Assembly (NCBI GenBank): GCA_038503035.1
Contig: JAVSML010001016.1
Span: forward strand, 124,001-188,000
Direction of reading: 5' to 3'
DNA from: Crocodylus rhombifer
Lineage: Eukaryota > Chordata > Crocodylia > Crocodylidae
DNA length: 64,000 nucleotides
Below are positions 35,011-47,389 of this stretch, piece by piece (within the stretch, counting starts at the first letter, position 1; the number at the start of each line of letters is the position of its first letter). The notes under the pieces were generated by a model. It had not been told where the DNA came from and searched no databases. It worked only from the letters and a program-made list of their open reading frames with translations. The position numbers and the translations under genes are program-made.

Positions 35011-37301
35011 TAGGACTGTGCGAAACAGCACCATTCTGCTTCAACTTCCATTTCAATGTTTCGATGGAACAGTGTTTCATTTCATTTTGAAAGCACTGTT
35101 CTGTTTCAATTTCGGTGAAACAGCATCGAAACAGTTTCAGCGTTTCACCCATAGGCTATAATAGGGAAGCATGAAACTGCCTATAACATTGTCATTTATT
35201 GTCTGATTCAGATGAAGCTTGCAGAGATGGTAGACCCTTCTGAGGGCATGAAGCCTGCCAGGTTTCAAGGAGATAGGTGCAGAGGTTTCTGGGAAACTGC
35301 ACCTCAAGTTGTTACAAGGAAAACTGTCACTTGCTGCCAGCGGCAGCCTCCTGTCATCCAGCAGGCAGATCCGGGTGCCTGCACCCCCAGGACAGCTGTG
35401 GGGCAGTACCAGACTCCTCCCAGGGGTCTGGGCCCCTGATCTGCCTGCTGGAAGACAGGAGGCTGCTGCTGCTGCCTGGGACTGGCGCTGGGCGCAGCCC
35501 GCACCCAGCACCCAGCACCAAGAAGATTAGTGCTGCCACTGGCCCCAGGCAGCAGGAGCAGCCTCCTGTGATCTGGTAGGCAGATCAGGGGTCTGCACCC
35601 CCGGGAGGGCTACAGGGGCTGTGTCAGCTTCCTCTTGGGGGTGTGGGCGGGCCCCCAACCTGCCTGCAGGATGACAGGAGGCTGCTGCTCTCAGCTGGGG
35701 CCAGTGGCAGCACTAATCTTCCTGGTACTGGGTGCGGGCTAAGCCCAGCGCCAGCGCCAGTCCCAGGTGGCAGGTGCAACCTCTTGTTATTCAGCAGGCA
35801 GATTGGGGCCCACCTGCACTCCCAGGAGAGCTGCAGGGCTCTGCCGGACTCCTCCCAGGGGTGTGAACCCCCAGATCTGCACCCTGATGAGAGGAAGCTC
35901 AGCCTGCTTGTCCCACCTGCGACCGGCACCCCCCACTCACCTCCTTGCCCAGCCTACACCTAGATGCAGCTCCCTTGCATGACGCCCCCCCACCCCCGCT
36001 TACCAGCATCAGCAGCCACACTCTTGGCCCTCTGTACAGTGGGGGACAGCATAGCTCAGCCCCAGCCACCAGGTATGTGCCACCTCTGCCACAGCACGCT
36101 GCTGCTGCTGCCCAGCTCAGAGCAGTGTGGGGCTGTGTGCATTCAGGCAACTTCAGGCTGGCACCTGGGGCTGTGCACTGCTCATGGAGACTGCCAGCCA
36201 TGGAGAAGCGGTACTGCATACAGGACCAGGGCTGGTGTGGCTGACAGTCCCCACGAGCAGCACACAGCCCCGGATGACAACTCAGAGCTGGCCGAAACCA
36301 CAAGGCCCGAAGCTGCGCTGAGCCAGGAAGCAGCACCATGCTGTGGCAGACACCTGGCAGCTGGGGCTGAGCTGTGCTGCTGCCTGCCGTGCAGGGGGCC
36401 AAGAGCATGGCTGCTGATGCTGGTAAGCTGCAGGAGGGCTGCAGCTGGATGGGGCTCATGCGAGGGGGGCTGTAGCTGGGAGGGGAGCATACAGGGGAAC
36501 TACAGCCAGGTGGGGGCCACGCAGGGGGGCTGCAGCCAGGCAGGGGGCACCAGTCCCAGGTGGAACAAGCAGGCTGAGCTTCCTCTCACCAGAGTGGAAA
36601 TCTGGGAGTTTGCACCCCCAAGAGGCCTGCTGCTGGCCTGTGCCAGACTCCTCCCAGGAGGTGCAAGCCCCTGATCTGTGACAGATGACAGAAGGCTCAG
36701 GTTGCCACCTGGGACCGGTGCTGGGTGCAACCTGAACCCAGTGCCTGGGAAGATTGCTGCTGCCTCCAGTCCCAGGTGGCAGTGGCAGCCTCCTGTCATC
36801 CAGTGCAGAGCCAGGGGCTCGCACCCCAGGGAGGAGTCTGGCACAGCCTCACAGCCCTCCCAGGGGTGCAAACCCCTGGATCTGTGCTGGATGACAGGAG
36901 GCTCAGGCTGTCACCTGGGACCGGTGCTGGGCAAAGCCTGTGCCCAGTGCTGGGGAAGATCCGTGCTGCCGCTGGCCTCTCTTGTCATCTGGCGCACAGA
37001 TCCAGGGGCTCACACCCCTGGGAGGAGCCCGGCACAGCCCCGCAGCCCTCGCAGGGGTGCCGGCGCCTGGATCTATGTGCCAGATGACAGGAGGCTGTTG
37101 ACTGGGACTGGCACTGAAGCCAAGTAAGCCCAGCTTTGAAACTCAAAACATTTCAAAACGTTTGAAATGTTTCAAGTACCCTTGTTTCCTCTTGAAACTG
37201 TTTCAAAGCCTTTTGTTTCATTTTGATTTTGCTGTTTTGAGCTCAAAATACATTGAAACAGCTTTGAAATGAAATACTCAGCAAAATTTCACATGCCCCT
37301 A
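35011..37301. mobile_element. 2.3 kb hAT-type element with repeated and foldback GC-rich core
   Basis: The ends are TAGGACTGTGCGAAACAGC and, inverted, TAGGGGCATGTGAAATTTTGC, related to the ends at 6355-7144. The flanking 8-mers ATTTACAC (35003-35010) and CTTTATAC (37302-37309) match at 6 of 8. Both terminal regions are rich in GTTTCA/TGAAAC words. The core (about 35330-37110) repeats a unit containing GATCTG, CACCCC, GGGAGGA and TGACAGGAGGCT words many times, and includes a large palindrome centred near 36215. The long open frames in it are repeat artefacts; no transposase is seen. Confidence 0.75.
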
Positions 37302-38507
37302 CTTTATACCCATGTTACTGGTTATACTGGTATAACTCGAGTTACTGGTAGCAGCTCTAAAGATACCAAAGGTCCAAGCTGTCCATGACCTTCCCAGTTT
37401 TAAAAAATGCTACCCCAGCATCTCAATATTTTTAAAAAATTAGATTTTGCCCTGGTTTTCCCTTTTGTTGTGGGATCACTACAGTACCAGGCAGCACCAT
37501 AGTGTAATGGATCCATTTCAGGCACTTCACCCCTTAAAATGGAACATAGACGACTTAGTAAGGTGCTCCACACATACCACAAACTTTCATCAAGAGACAA
37601 TACCTATTAACATGTGTTCGATACCACACTAAGTTAGCCATACTACAATCACAGAAAAGTAGGGCTTGAAGGTACCTCAAGTAGTCATCTAATCCAACCC
37701 CTGCTCAAGGGATGATCATCTATCCAAGCCAAACAAACCTGTTCTAACCTATTTCTAAGTACCCAGTTAACCCTGTCATGTAGGCTGTAGACCCAGAAGT
37801 AGCATGGCCGCCTTAGTGCAGCATGGTCCATGCACAGATATTGGCACTAAATGAGGCAGTATTGCCCCTGCTTAGGCTGCCAGCATTTCAATAGCTTTTG
37901 CCAGTGCAGTATTCATCCCTCTTTGTATCCCATTCACAAAATATATGGTTTTTCAGCTAACCTGGGGACACTAATGCTTTCAGTTCAGGAGGGCTTCTGT
38001 TCCCTCCTTGGGGCCAGGCAATGTGGCAGGCATCAAAGAAGAGAAAATCTGTTCCAAGCATCTGAGGCCCACAGTATTCTGAATACTAGAGAAACCTCCT
38101 ATGTAACAGCTGCTATTTGATAAGCAGAAGACACTGAATTGAGGCTTTGAGATCTAAGTAACATGCACTAACAATCAAATATTAGTCTACACTTCCTCCA
38201 AAGAGGTATATGGGATACATGCTTCAGTTATTAAACACCAGCAAGGATGAAAAGTAGAAAAAGCTAACTTAGGGAATAGTGTTGCATTAGAAAGGAGACC
38301 AGTTTGGTTACCCAGTAGATCGTTGCCATCTCTAATAGATGCGATTCACTGGTCCCTTTAGAAAGACAGGGAATCTACTATATGAATGTAGACATTTTTA
38401 ATGCATTGATTTAATGTAACACATACTAAAGCAGGCCCTTCAGAGCAGGTTAGGGAAAAAACATTTCTTTATGTCCATTGGTAATGAAACAAACTTAGTG
38501 AGATAGC
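37302..38507. other. Intergenic DNA with an antisense CR1 tail
   Basis: At about 37645-37790 the plus strand reads GTAGGGCTTGAAGGTACCTC and TCATCTAATCCAACCCCTGC, an antisense CR1 3' end. No gene is seen. Confidence 0.6.
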
Positions 38508-40818
38508 CTAGGGACATACATTACATATAAACCAGTTTAAGTGATCAGAAACTGGTTTAAACTTGTAATAGAACAGATGTTCAGTATGCATAAACCAGTT
38601 CGACAACGGCTGAAACTGGTTTAAGACAAACCTGGTTGAATGTAGTATCAGACTTAATTGATTTGTGTCAAACCGGTTTATTCAATGTCTGCCCCAGACC
38701 CCATGCTGGTTTAAATTAAAATCAGACTCCCACGGCATCCTGGCATGCTTTCTGGGCTGTGCAGGGATCTCTGCTCCACAGCAGGGCTGGCCCCTTCCCT
38801 CTGCTCCCTGACTACAACTCCCAGTCTCTGCAGGTATCCCACACTCCCCTCCCCACTCTCTGCTAAGCAGGCATTCCCCCCATCCCTCAGACACCTCTCA
38901 GCATTAGTTGGCTGGCCACATGCTGGCTACCTCTGAGCTTTGGCAGAGGGGACAAAGGGAGAATCAACAGATAGCTGGTAATGTCCCTCTGTTTTCTTCA
39001 TTGGGTGATAACCATTGAGTTAGGGGTGATAAACATTTCCTGCTGGGCTGGTCAGGAAGGGGGGGAACTCCTCCCTAATCGCAACATCCTACCAGGGCCT
39101 GGCCATGAGCCTCTCAGTTCAGCTCTGTAAAAGGGAAAGGAGGGCTGCTCTAGTCCCAGACCTCTTCCTGGTTTAAGTTAAATCAGATTCCCCCAGCATC
39201 CCAGCATGCTCTCTGGGCTGGGCTCTCTGCTCCAGCCCCTCTGCTCCCATGTTGCAGCTCTGGCAGAGACTGCAGGTACAGCAGCATCTGCCTGGCTTTC
39301 TCCTAAACCTCCTCCTCACCACTCCTTGCTCAAGCAGAGATTCCCCTGTCCCCTCTGCCTTACACAGACAACTCTCAGCATTAGGTAGCCTACAACACGG
39401 TGGCTACGGTTTGTGCTGTGATGGGACAAAAGTAGACAGGACAGAGTTGGCTTAGGGCTTTTTGGAACTAATCAGCAGGTAGCTGGTAATGTCCCTCCAT
39501 TCTTTCTATGGAAACAGTTGTTTAAATGAGAGAAGCTTTTGTTTTGTTTTATGGGCTAATAAATACTAACAACTCCCTGTGTAACTCCTTGCTGTGTAAC
39601 TTAATGCTCTGTTATCAACAGCAAGGGCGTGGAGGGAACCCCTCCCTAATCAGATTGTCCTGCCTGCCTGCCACACCCCTCTTCAGCTCAGCACTACGGT
39701 AGGGAAGGGAGGGCTACTCTAGCACATACTGGCTTCTAGCCTGAGCCACTGCAGGCATGTGCTGGCATGTCTACATTTGTCTCTGAGGTTACAAACCAGT
39801 TCAGCCTAGCCAGGTGTGGAGGAAACTTACTGGAGGCAAGAGAAGGCAGTGGGATGCCGCGCCGGCAGCCAGTGGCAGTGAAAGTGAAACTGCGGCGGCA
39901 GGAGCTGACACAGACAAAGATCAAAAGCAAAACCCATGGCAGAGCCGGGAGGAGCTGGGAATGGCTCCCACGTCCATTTGGGCACACTTTGTAGAAACAT
40001 GCCAAGGGCGATTGGCCAGGTGGCCACCCGGCGCCAGGATAAAAGGCCCAGCAGGAAGGGAGCTGGGGGAACTGGAAGTAGTGTTCCCAACTGGCCCAGA
40101 GAGACCAGAGAGTGTGGAGGATCCTACAGAGGAGGAGATGTGGTGGCGCCCCAGAGTGGGAACCATGGAAGACAAGTCAGGGCAGTGAGGGCCCAAGGAG
40201 TCACTTACAAGGCTGGTGTGGGTGGAGACTAACAACAGCAGTGACTGGGACACCAACAGAGACAGTGGAGCCGGAACCCAGACACAAACATCTGACAACA
40301 GGTACCAAACCCGGGGAGGGAATGATGCAACAAGGGGTCCCAAAGCCCGGGTAGAGTCAGACACCGCCTGAACCGGGAAACACTGAAGTGCAGCGGCGGA
40401 CACACAGTACAAGTACCACCTGTAGCCCACAAGTGACTGAGCGTCAGTGAGGGCCGGAACACTGGCCCCAATGGACAACATCACGGTTGATGTTAGGTGG
40501 GATATAGGGGAGGTGGAGCCCCAAGAAGCAACAGCTGCAAGGAAGACCGGGGGGGAGTACCAGGGGAGACAGGACCAGACACCATCCTCCCACTAGAAAA
40601 CTAATCAACAAAGACATAGTAGGAGAGCCCCCTGTTAAGCTGACCCAAGGCCGCTTCCAGTAGCCCGGCCGTGCAGCCCAGAAGGCGACGGCAAGGTTTG
40701 AAGGAAGCCCAGACGTGCAACGCTCGGGGGAGAGAGGCACAGAAAGCTACACCAGGTTAGACTAACCTGCAAAGACTGAATCAATTCAGTTCCAGGCTTT
40801 TTGAATGTCTGTCCCTAG
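38508..40818. mobile_element. DNA element, TAGGGACAGACATT family, copy A, with nested LTR
   Basis: The ends are CTAGGGACATACATTACATA and, inverted, CTAGGGACAGACATTC. The left part is full of AAACTGGTTTAA-type words in both orientations. The GC-rich interior (AATCAGACTCCCACGGCATC to AGGGCTGCTCTAG) is present twice in tandem, at about 38700-39165 and 39169-39735, whereas copies B and C have it once. A solo LTR is inserted near the right end. No transposase is visible. The target duplication is not resolved. Confidence 0.75.
39815..40751 (+). mobile_element. Solo LTR with perfect 5-bp target duplication
   Basis: A 937-base insertion begins TGTGGAGGAAAC and ends AGCTACA, flanked by identical CCAGG (39810-39814 and 40752-40756). 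The empty site is visible in copy B at about 47291-47300 (CCAGGTTAG), which confirms the limits. A TATA-like ATAAAAGG lies at 40039-40046. No clear AATAAA was found. The sequence is GC-rich and looks less decayed than the surrounding repeats. It could come from an endogenous retrovirus or a Gypsy-type retrotransposon; orientation rests on the TATA motif. Confidence 0.8.
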
Positions 40819-40839
40819 CCATAATGACCAGGAGAGAAG

Positions 40840-41652
40840 CATATAGAGAACTTGTCTGAAATAGGACCATCCTTTTGTTGTATGTTTACACAATGCCTAG
40901 CATAATGGGCATCCTGATGTATGACTGAGGCCTTGGGACATTATTGTAACAACATGCTGTCTACAGCATCTGAAAATTTCTCCAGCTCTCACAGCAGCAT
41001 AGTATATAATCACATCTTGTACCTTCTCATTCTGTTGCTACAGGCAAACCTCTGGAAAACTGTGCCCAGAGTAGATTACAACATTTTGCGCCCTGTCTCA
41101 AAGCAATCTGAAGGCATAATGAAATAAAAGAGTAAAAGAAGTGTACAAACATAAAAAGAGCAAAACAAGAAGGAAAAAAGCACTGTTTGCCTAGCCATCA
41201 ATACAGCATGTGCGCTAAAGATTACATGGCTTATTAAAGATTTGTAATAACACACTGATGATTTGGCAGTAAAAACTGCATCACCAACTTAGCCAAAACA
41301 TATTTTGTTTGAAAATATACTGCGATACACAAGTGTTTTGCCACAGCCTTTTCCCTCAATATTTTTAGCATTTTAGGTTTAGGGTCTGATCTAGTCATGC
41401 ATTTAGGAGTGTGTCTGCATGTAACGTAAGCATGCAAGTACTCTCACTGAAGTCAGTAGTACCAATGATATGCTTAAAGACTTACATGTTTTAAGTCCTC
41501 TGCTGGATCCTGGACTTAGCCTCCTCACAAACAAGATCATCATCATCTATTGTGTGAGAGTCCTGGAACCCCAAACCCCTTGGTTCTGGATGTGTCACTA
41601 CCTTACTTCTCACAAATAAACTGGTCACAGAAGCAATTCTGTCTGAATCACA
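40840..41652. other. Intergenic DNA with a MIR/L2-like tail
   Basis: At about 40875-40960 the words ACACAATGCCTAGCATAATG and TGACTGAGGCCTTGGGACAT match the 3' tail seen in MIR/L2-type repeats at 5250-5455. No gene is seen in the rest. Confidence 0.5.
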
Positions 41653-41985
41653 GGGCATCTTTGCACACACTACTAGGGTGGGGAGGGTGCTTTAATTAGA
41701 GCGACTCTGACAGATGTTCTAATTAAAGTGCCCTCAGCATCTCCTGTATTCAGGGTCCCATGCTTTTAAATGGTAGTGCGGGAGCTTTAACCAAAGCTCA
41801 CTCAACGAGCTTTAGTTAAAGCACCTCTGTCATCATTTTGAAGCATGAAGACACCGAATACATGAGTTGTGGAGGTTGCTGGAGGGCACTAATTGTATGT
41901 TCTACAGACTCAATTAATCTAATCTGCTCCAACACACTGTAATCACAATGCCTGGAGTGACATCCCTCCACGTCTACAGGCACCC
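41653..41985 (+). mobile_element. MITE family F copy 1
   Basis: A 333-base element from GGGCATCTTTGCACACAC to CGTCTACAGGCACCC. Flanks ACA and ATA match at 2 of 3. Internal words CAAAGCTCACTCAACGAGCT and AGACTCAATTAATCTAATCT are shared with copies 43578-43910 and 53532-53873. It has no coding capacity. Confidence 0.7.
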
Positions 41986-43110
41986 ATAATGACTAGCATG
42001 TGAGAAGGCAAAATTAGAGGGATGGTTTCAAGTGAATTGAGAAGCATACGCTAGTAGCCACACCACATGCTAGTAAGAAAACCCCAAGTAGGAACAATAG
42101 TCACATGTCATGACTCAGAGTTTCCCTGTTCCCTTTTGGATTGGCCGGGCAATCGTTCTCTCAGAGGAAGGGGCAGGGATACAGAATTGCGAATCTGAAC
42201 TGTATAAAGCTCCTCAAACACAAGAGTATACACAGGAGTCTGCAATTGGCCTTACCTATGAGGACAGATACTGAGGGACCTGAGAACTAGTATATTCTCT
42301 AGAGAAAAATTTGCCTAATTGCTAATATTTTGCAATTTCGTCATATTGCTAATATCCCAAAAAGCAGTGCATCGTTCAGAGGAATTTGCTTTGCCTCATC
42401 TTGTACTTCTCTAGGAAGAGTCTCATTCTGGGTGTAATACTATTCCATCTAAATCATTAGCTTTCCTCCAAAAACCAGTCATCATAAAGAAGGAACAAAG
42501 AAGGAGGCCCACAGTCACAGGAGTTTCTACTTGCTGGTGCAGGGAGAGCCCAGGGTCATGACTCCAGGTTTCCCTTGCACTGGCAATAAGTTGCGATGGG
42601 ATCCAATTCACAGTCCCACAATCCCGCTTTTGGCCATGCATATGTGGGTCAACATTGAAATCTGGTATTGGTTTGTTCATCTTCTGAAGAGATATAGAAT
42701 ATAGCTGCTGCTAAATGTCAGCTTAAGCAAAGCTTTCAATGGAAGCAAAGAAGAGCACTCTAAGGGAAAGAAAAAAATCATTCTGTTTTTACCTTAGTTT
42801 CACCCCTGCTAGGAAGCATCTTCTTACTAATTGCTAACGTTATTCATTAAGAAACTACAGTAAACTCAGCATTGCAAAAGCGATGTAAGATGACAGTCTC
42901 TGTGCCATGGTGTTTATAATTCCAAACACAACAATACAGCGCCCTGCGTGGCTCAGGAGATTGTTTGGTCTTAGACTGCAGCAATTTATTCTGTACAGCT
43001 ATGGTGTCAAATATTGCTATGATATGATTATGCACTTTACCCTTTAAGAAGGATAAGGGGAAAAAAAAGTTTCCTCATGTGATATTTATCATTAGAAAGC
43101 CAGCTATTTT
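41986..43110. other. Intergenic DNA, no gene
   Basis: Ordinary AT-rich sequence. An ATTGGCC (CCAAT-type) motif near 42141 is followed by TATAAA near 42203; these could be an LTR or promoter remnant, but nothing else supports this. Confidence 0.4.
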
Positions 43111-43214
43111 TCCTTCACTTCCTGCATTAAAAAGCCGTTGTCCCATCACTCATCACAGCCAATCCTTCACTTCCTGTATTAAAAAGCCATTGTCCCATCA
43201 CTCATCACAGCCAA
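43111..43214. repeat. 52-base tandem duplication
   Basis: Two copies of a 52-base unit (TCCTTCACTTCCTG...CATCACAGCCAA) lie head to tail at 43111-43162 and 43163-43214 with two differences. This is a local duplication with no known role. Confidence 0.9.
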
Positions 43215-43449
43215 CCCATAATTTTGTGTTGTTCACATAGTTGGGCAATAGATAGCAGGCAACATCTTTTCCAGTTTGTAGCACTTCTTTCCACCTGCTG
43301 TGTTTAAATTGAGAACTTAGTGATGTCACTAGAATACACAACTTGTTCGCTCTCAGCCCAGGAGGAGGACAGGGTCTTAACTGCAAAGGAAGAATAAACT
43401 CTGTATCATTCCCCTGGATGGCACCATGGTGCATACACAATGCTGGATG

Positions 43450-44135
43450 CTGTTATGACTTAGGGAAGAGTCCCTGAAATCATTTTAGATAGTTCTCTAA
43501 AACCATCTGCTCAGTGTGTAGTGGCAACCAAAAAAGCTAAAACACTGGGCATCATTAAGGAGGAAATTGAAAACAAAGGGTGTTATACACGTGCTCCAAG
43601 AGTAGGGGGGACGGGGGGAGGTGCTTTAATTTGAGCCACTCTAATTACAGCACACACAGTGCCTCGTGCATCAGTGTCCCTTCAAGTATAAATGGCAGCA
43701 GGGGTGCTTTATCTAAAGCATGTTGAATGAGCTTTAGATAAAGTGCCTCCACCATCACTTTTAAGTGCAGGGACACTGATATAGGAGATGTTGGAAACTG
43801 CTGGAGTGCGGGAATTACCACGCTTCAGCAGACTCAATTACCTGAGTCTGCTCTTATGCGCTGTAATTACAGTACATCTGAGCAGCCTTGCTGCTCATGT
43901 ATAGGTGCCCAAAATGGAAAACATTATCATGCCACTATACAACTCCATGTTGCACCCACATCTTGAATCCTGTGTGCGGTTCTGGTCTTTACATCTCAAA
44001 GGGATATAGTAAAATTAGAAAGGTACAGAGACGGGTAACCAAAGCGATCAGAGGGGTGGAGCAGTTACCATACCACAACAGACTAAAAAGCTAGACTCTT
44101 TAGTTTGGAAAGGAGAAGGCTGAGAGAGGTCTATA
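43450..44135 (+). mobile_element. CR1 fragment split by a MITE
   Basis: The left part (about 43450-43577) contains GTGTGTAGTGGCAACCAAAA and TGGGCATCATTAAGGAGGAA. The right part (43914-44135) contains ATGTTGCACCCACATCTTGA and GTGTGCGGTTCTGGTCTTTA. Together they are consecutive CR1 reverse transcriptase text, interrupted by the MITE at 43578-43910. Stops show it is dead. Confidence 0.75.
43578..43910 (+). mobile_element. MITE family F copy 2, target duplication AAA
   Basis: A 333-base element with ends GGGTGTTATACACGTGCTC and, inverted, GGGCACCTATACATGAGCAG, flanked by AAA (43575-43577 and 43911-43913). It interrupts a CR1 copy, which helps to fix its limits. It shares CAGACTCAATTACCTGAGTC and AATGAGCTTTAGATAAAGTG words with the other two copies. 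Confidence 0.8.
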
Positions 44136-46603
44136 ATCCAGAGGGCACCTTATGGCACAGCCAGCAGTGTAGTGATGTAGCTGGGTGCCTGGGGCAAAGC
44201 AGAAGTGATAACTTATGGTTGCTGCCATGATTGTGAATGCATATGAGGTGTCCAGCAGCAGCCACTTTTTTCGCAGCCTCCCAGTCCAGGTTGGCACCTG
44301 GGGTAGTTACCCCTATTCCTCCCCCACTTCCACAGTTATACCACTGGGCACAGCCCTTGCACTCAGGGCCACAAGAGACTCCAGGTGTGACTGGTCCTTG
44401 CATGGGACATCAAGAGGTGGGAAAGTAACACCCATCTTGCACAGGTGAAGAAGTCTACCATCATCTAAGCTCAAGGATGTACAACTACCCCAAATGTTCT
44501 GCTTCTATCCTATTAGCCATTCTAGGCCCTCACTCCTTTCTGATACAACCCAAAAGGACAGCACCGTGAAAAGGAAAAATTAAAAGCAAGTCTTTATTCA
44601 GTCTGGTAATAATAGCCATGGTTCATATAGTGGCAGCCATTTAATGTTAAGAGTCAGATTTGTCTTTGCTCATGTTGAACAGAATCCTTCTCAAGCCACT
44701 GAGATAGCTGATGATCTTAGAACTGCAATGAAGGATATCAGGATGTGACCCCTTGTTAGAAGAACCTGACCTTCAACATTTAAATGACACCCGCCTAACA
44801 GTAAAAAGAATGCAGAATAACAGATACTATTATTATTTCTCCATATTAAATCTAAAAAAAAAATATCACATTCATAATCTGGAGATACATATTGTGCATG
44901 TTTTAAATATGACTCATGAAAGCAGATCTTTCTTAGTTTGGTCTCTCACAACAAATAAATTTGGTATGTAGTATTTGGGTCCTAAGCGGCCAGAGAATGA
45001 GAGATTGGCCCTGGGCAGTGCCCTGTGTTTGGAAAAGAAATGTATCATTCCATTGACTCAACCAGGAAAAACAAGGAAACAAAATCAGTGTATACTGACT
45101 TTCAGACCCTGAGGCCAGTTTAGGGGTTGTTTTCTGTTAAAGGTTTAAATTATTTTCATCCTCCTTCTGATGTGTATGTGTGCATGTGTGTGTGTTTTGG
45201 CTTCAGCATTTCCTGGAAGGAATGGTGTCCACACAGCTAAACAAAATACCTCCCTCAAGCTAGCCTCAGCTTCACATGTGCTGAAGCATGAAAGGAAATG
45301 AGATTTTATAAAAGGAAGAAATAGAGTAAGTTCTGTTAGGGTGCAAGAAAAATCCTATCCTTGGCATCATTAAAGGTCACATTTTATCATCAAGAAGAAA
45401 TGTTTTAAGCTTTCCCAGTTACATTGCATGGTCTGGGAGAGATATCCTACCCTTCTTGGAAAAACATCAGAAATATCCTTTGTAAATTAATTTTAGCCAA
45501 TATTTTTTTTTGCCAGGAAGGTATTGTTGGCAGCTTCCTTTTCCAAACATTTCTTTTAATACAATCACACACCTTGTAAAATCCAAACTCTGCCTTTCCC
45601 TGGAACTCAAACCCCACCATTTAGATCTTCTCACCAAGCTTGACACCTTTGAGTTCCTCCTGTAGGACTACTTAGCACAAGCACATTGAGAGCAACATCC
45701 TCCTCTCCTACATCCAGACAAGGTAACAAACAACAAATACAATTAAACCTTCCCCAGTAAACGCACCACTCAATAACAAGATTTGGACAAATATATCTAG
45801 TCATTAAAAGATAAAAAGGTGGCCAAATCTCTATGGAATTATTTTTTTTAATCCAAGAATTGATTCTTCATATTGGTAAATGTTACCTTTCTTTGAAGCA
45901 TGTAGGCAAAGTAGTCTTGGAGAATTTTAAGTCAAACTAGGTTTTCTTTGATTACTTTAAAACTTTAATGACCAAGGTTGACTTCTGCCTTTCTCTTTTC
46001 TCGTTTTGGTTGTCACAACAGAAGAAATGTGTTGTGGCAACACTACAATCCAAAGTATTCTGGATTGTTTAACTACAGAAGTGCAACACATACTCCAATT
46101 ATACAGTAAAAGAAATTGAAATTATGCCTGTTGGAGGTGAATAAAGTTATTGTGAATCAGGCATAACTTACTGTCAATCAAACATAAAATAGGTTTATGT
46201 TCTTTGTTTGGTCCATAATATGGAAGCTGTCTTGTTGCGTATTATGTGGACTTTTCACATTCAGAGAGATTAATTTAGCTATTGGATGCACTGAAGAGGA
46301 CTCATTTGTACAGTTTAAATAATGGTTTCATGATTGCAGGCAAATTAGGGTTATCTCATTGTAATTCTTGGTCAGTTAGCAATGCAGTACTAAAGCATTC
46401 TGTCCAGCTCCCTGGAAAGATATCCTAGTCCTATAGACAGCTAGAAGCTCTTAATCTACAATTATAGTTTTGTACATTTTTGTATACTATTTTATCCATG
46501 TCCTCCTTCTTAAAGGCCAGGTACCAATATTACATTTATTGCATAGTAAGCACACAGAAAGTACTCTACAGCCATAACCAAACAGACAATCAGGGCACAT
46601 AGG
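44136..46603. other. Intergenic DNA, no feature recognised
   Basis: A moderately GC-rich patch at 44140-44420 (probably repeat-derived, unassigned) is followed by AT-rich sequence. TG dinucleotide runs occur near 45173-45196. No gene is seen. Confidence 0.45.
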
Positions 46604-47356
46604 CTAGGGACAGACATTACACATAAACTGGTTTAAGTGGTCTGAAACTGGTTTAAACCTGTAACAGAACAGATATTCAATGCATATAAACAAGCTTGAG
46701 AATGGTTGAAACTGGTTTGAGATAAATGTGGTTGAATGTAGTATCAGACTTAACCATTTTGGCTCACACCAATTTATTCAATGTCTGTCCTAGACACCGT
46801 GCTGATTTAAATTAAGTCAGACTTCCACAGAATCCCAGTACGCTCTCAGAGATGGGTTGGCCCTCTCCTCTGCTCCCTGGCTGCAGCTCCCAGTTTCTCC
46901 AGGCATCTGCCTGGCTTCTGCTCCCCCAACTCCCCTCTCCACTCTCTGCTAAGCAGGCATTCCCCCCATCCCACAGACACCTCTCAGCGTTAGCTAGCAG
47001 GCCACATGCTCACTAACTGAACTGTGGCAGAGGGGACAAAGGGAGAATCAACAGATAGCTGGTAATGTCCCTTTGTTGTTTTCTTAATGGGGTGATAAAC
47101 ATTTCCTTCTGGGCTGGTCAGGAAGGGGGGAACCCCTCCCTAATCACATCATCCTGCCAGTGCTTGACCACAAGCCCCTCAGCTCAGCTCTGTTAAAGGA
47201 AAGGGAGGGTTGCTCTAGTCCCCCCCCCTCCAAGCTTCTAGCCTGCATTTGTGGGATGTCTGTCTGGTTACATAACTGATTTAACCTAGCCAGGTTAGTC
47301 TAACCTGCAAGGATTTAATCAATTCAGGGCCATGCTTTTTGAATGTCTGTCCCTTG
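46604..47356. mobile_element. DNA element, TAGGGACAGACATT family, copy B
   Basis: A single-unit copy of the family at 38508-40818, from CTAGGGACAGACATTACACA to TGAATGTCTGTCCCTTG. It has the same AAACTGGTTTAAAC-rich left part, the same GC-rich middle and the same right part, with an uninterrupted CCTAGCCAGGTTAGTCTAAC. It serves as the empty-site reference for the nested LTR in copy A. Confidence 0.8.
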
Positions 47357-47389
47357 CTATAAAGAGCAGTAAAATGGAGGATTCCACTC

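Noticed and set aside
35212..37127. Many Pro/Ala/Gly-rich open frames in the 35011-37301 element
   Set aside because: They follow from the GC-rich repeat unit; frames on opposite strands mirror each other.
42130..42215. CCAAT plus TATAAA as a promoter
   Set aside because: The spacing is loose, and no exon or LTR ends support it.
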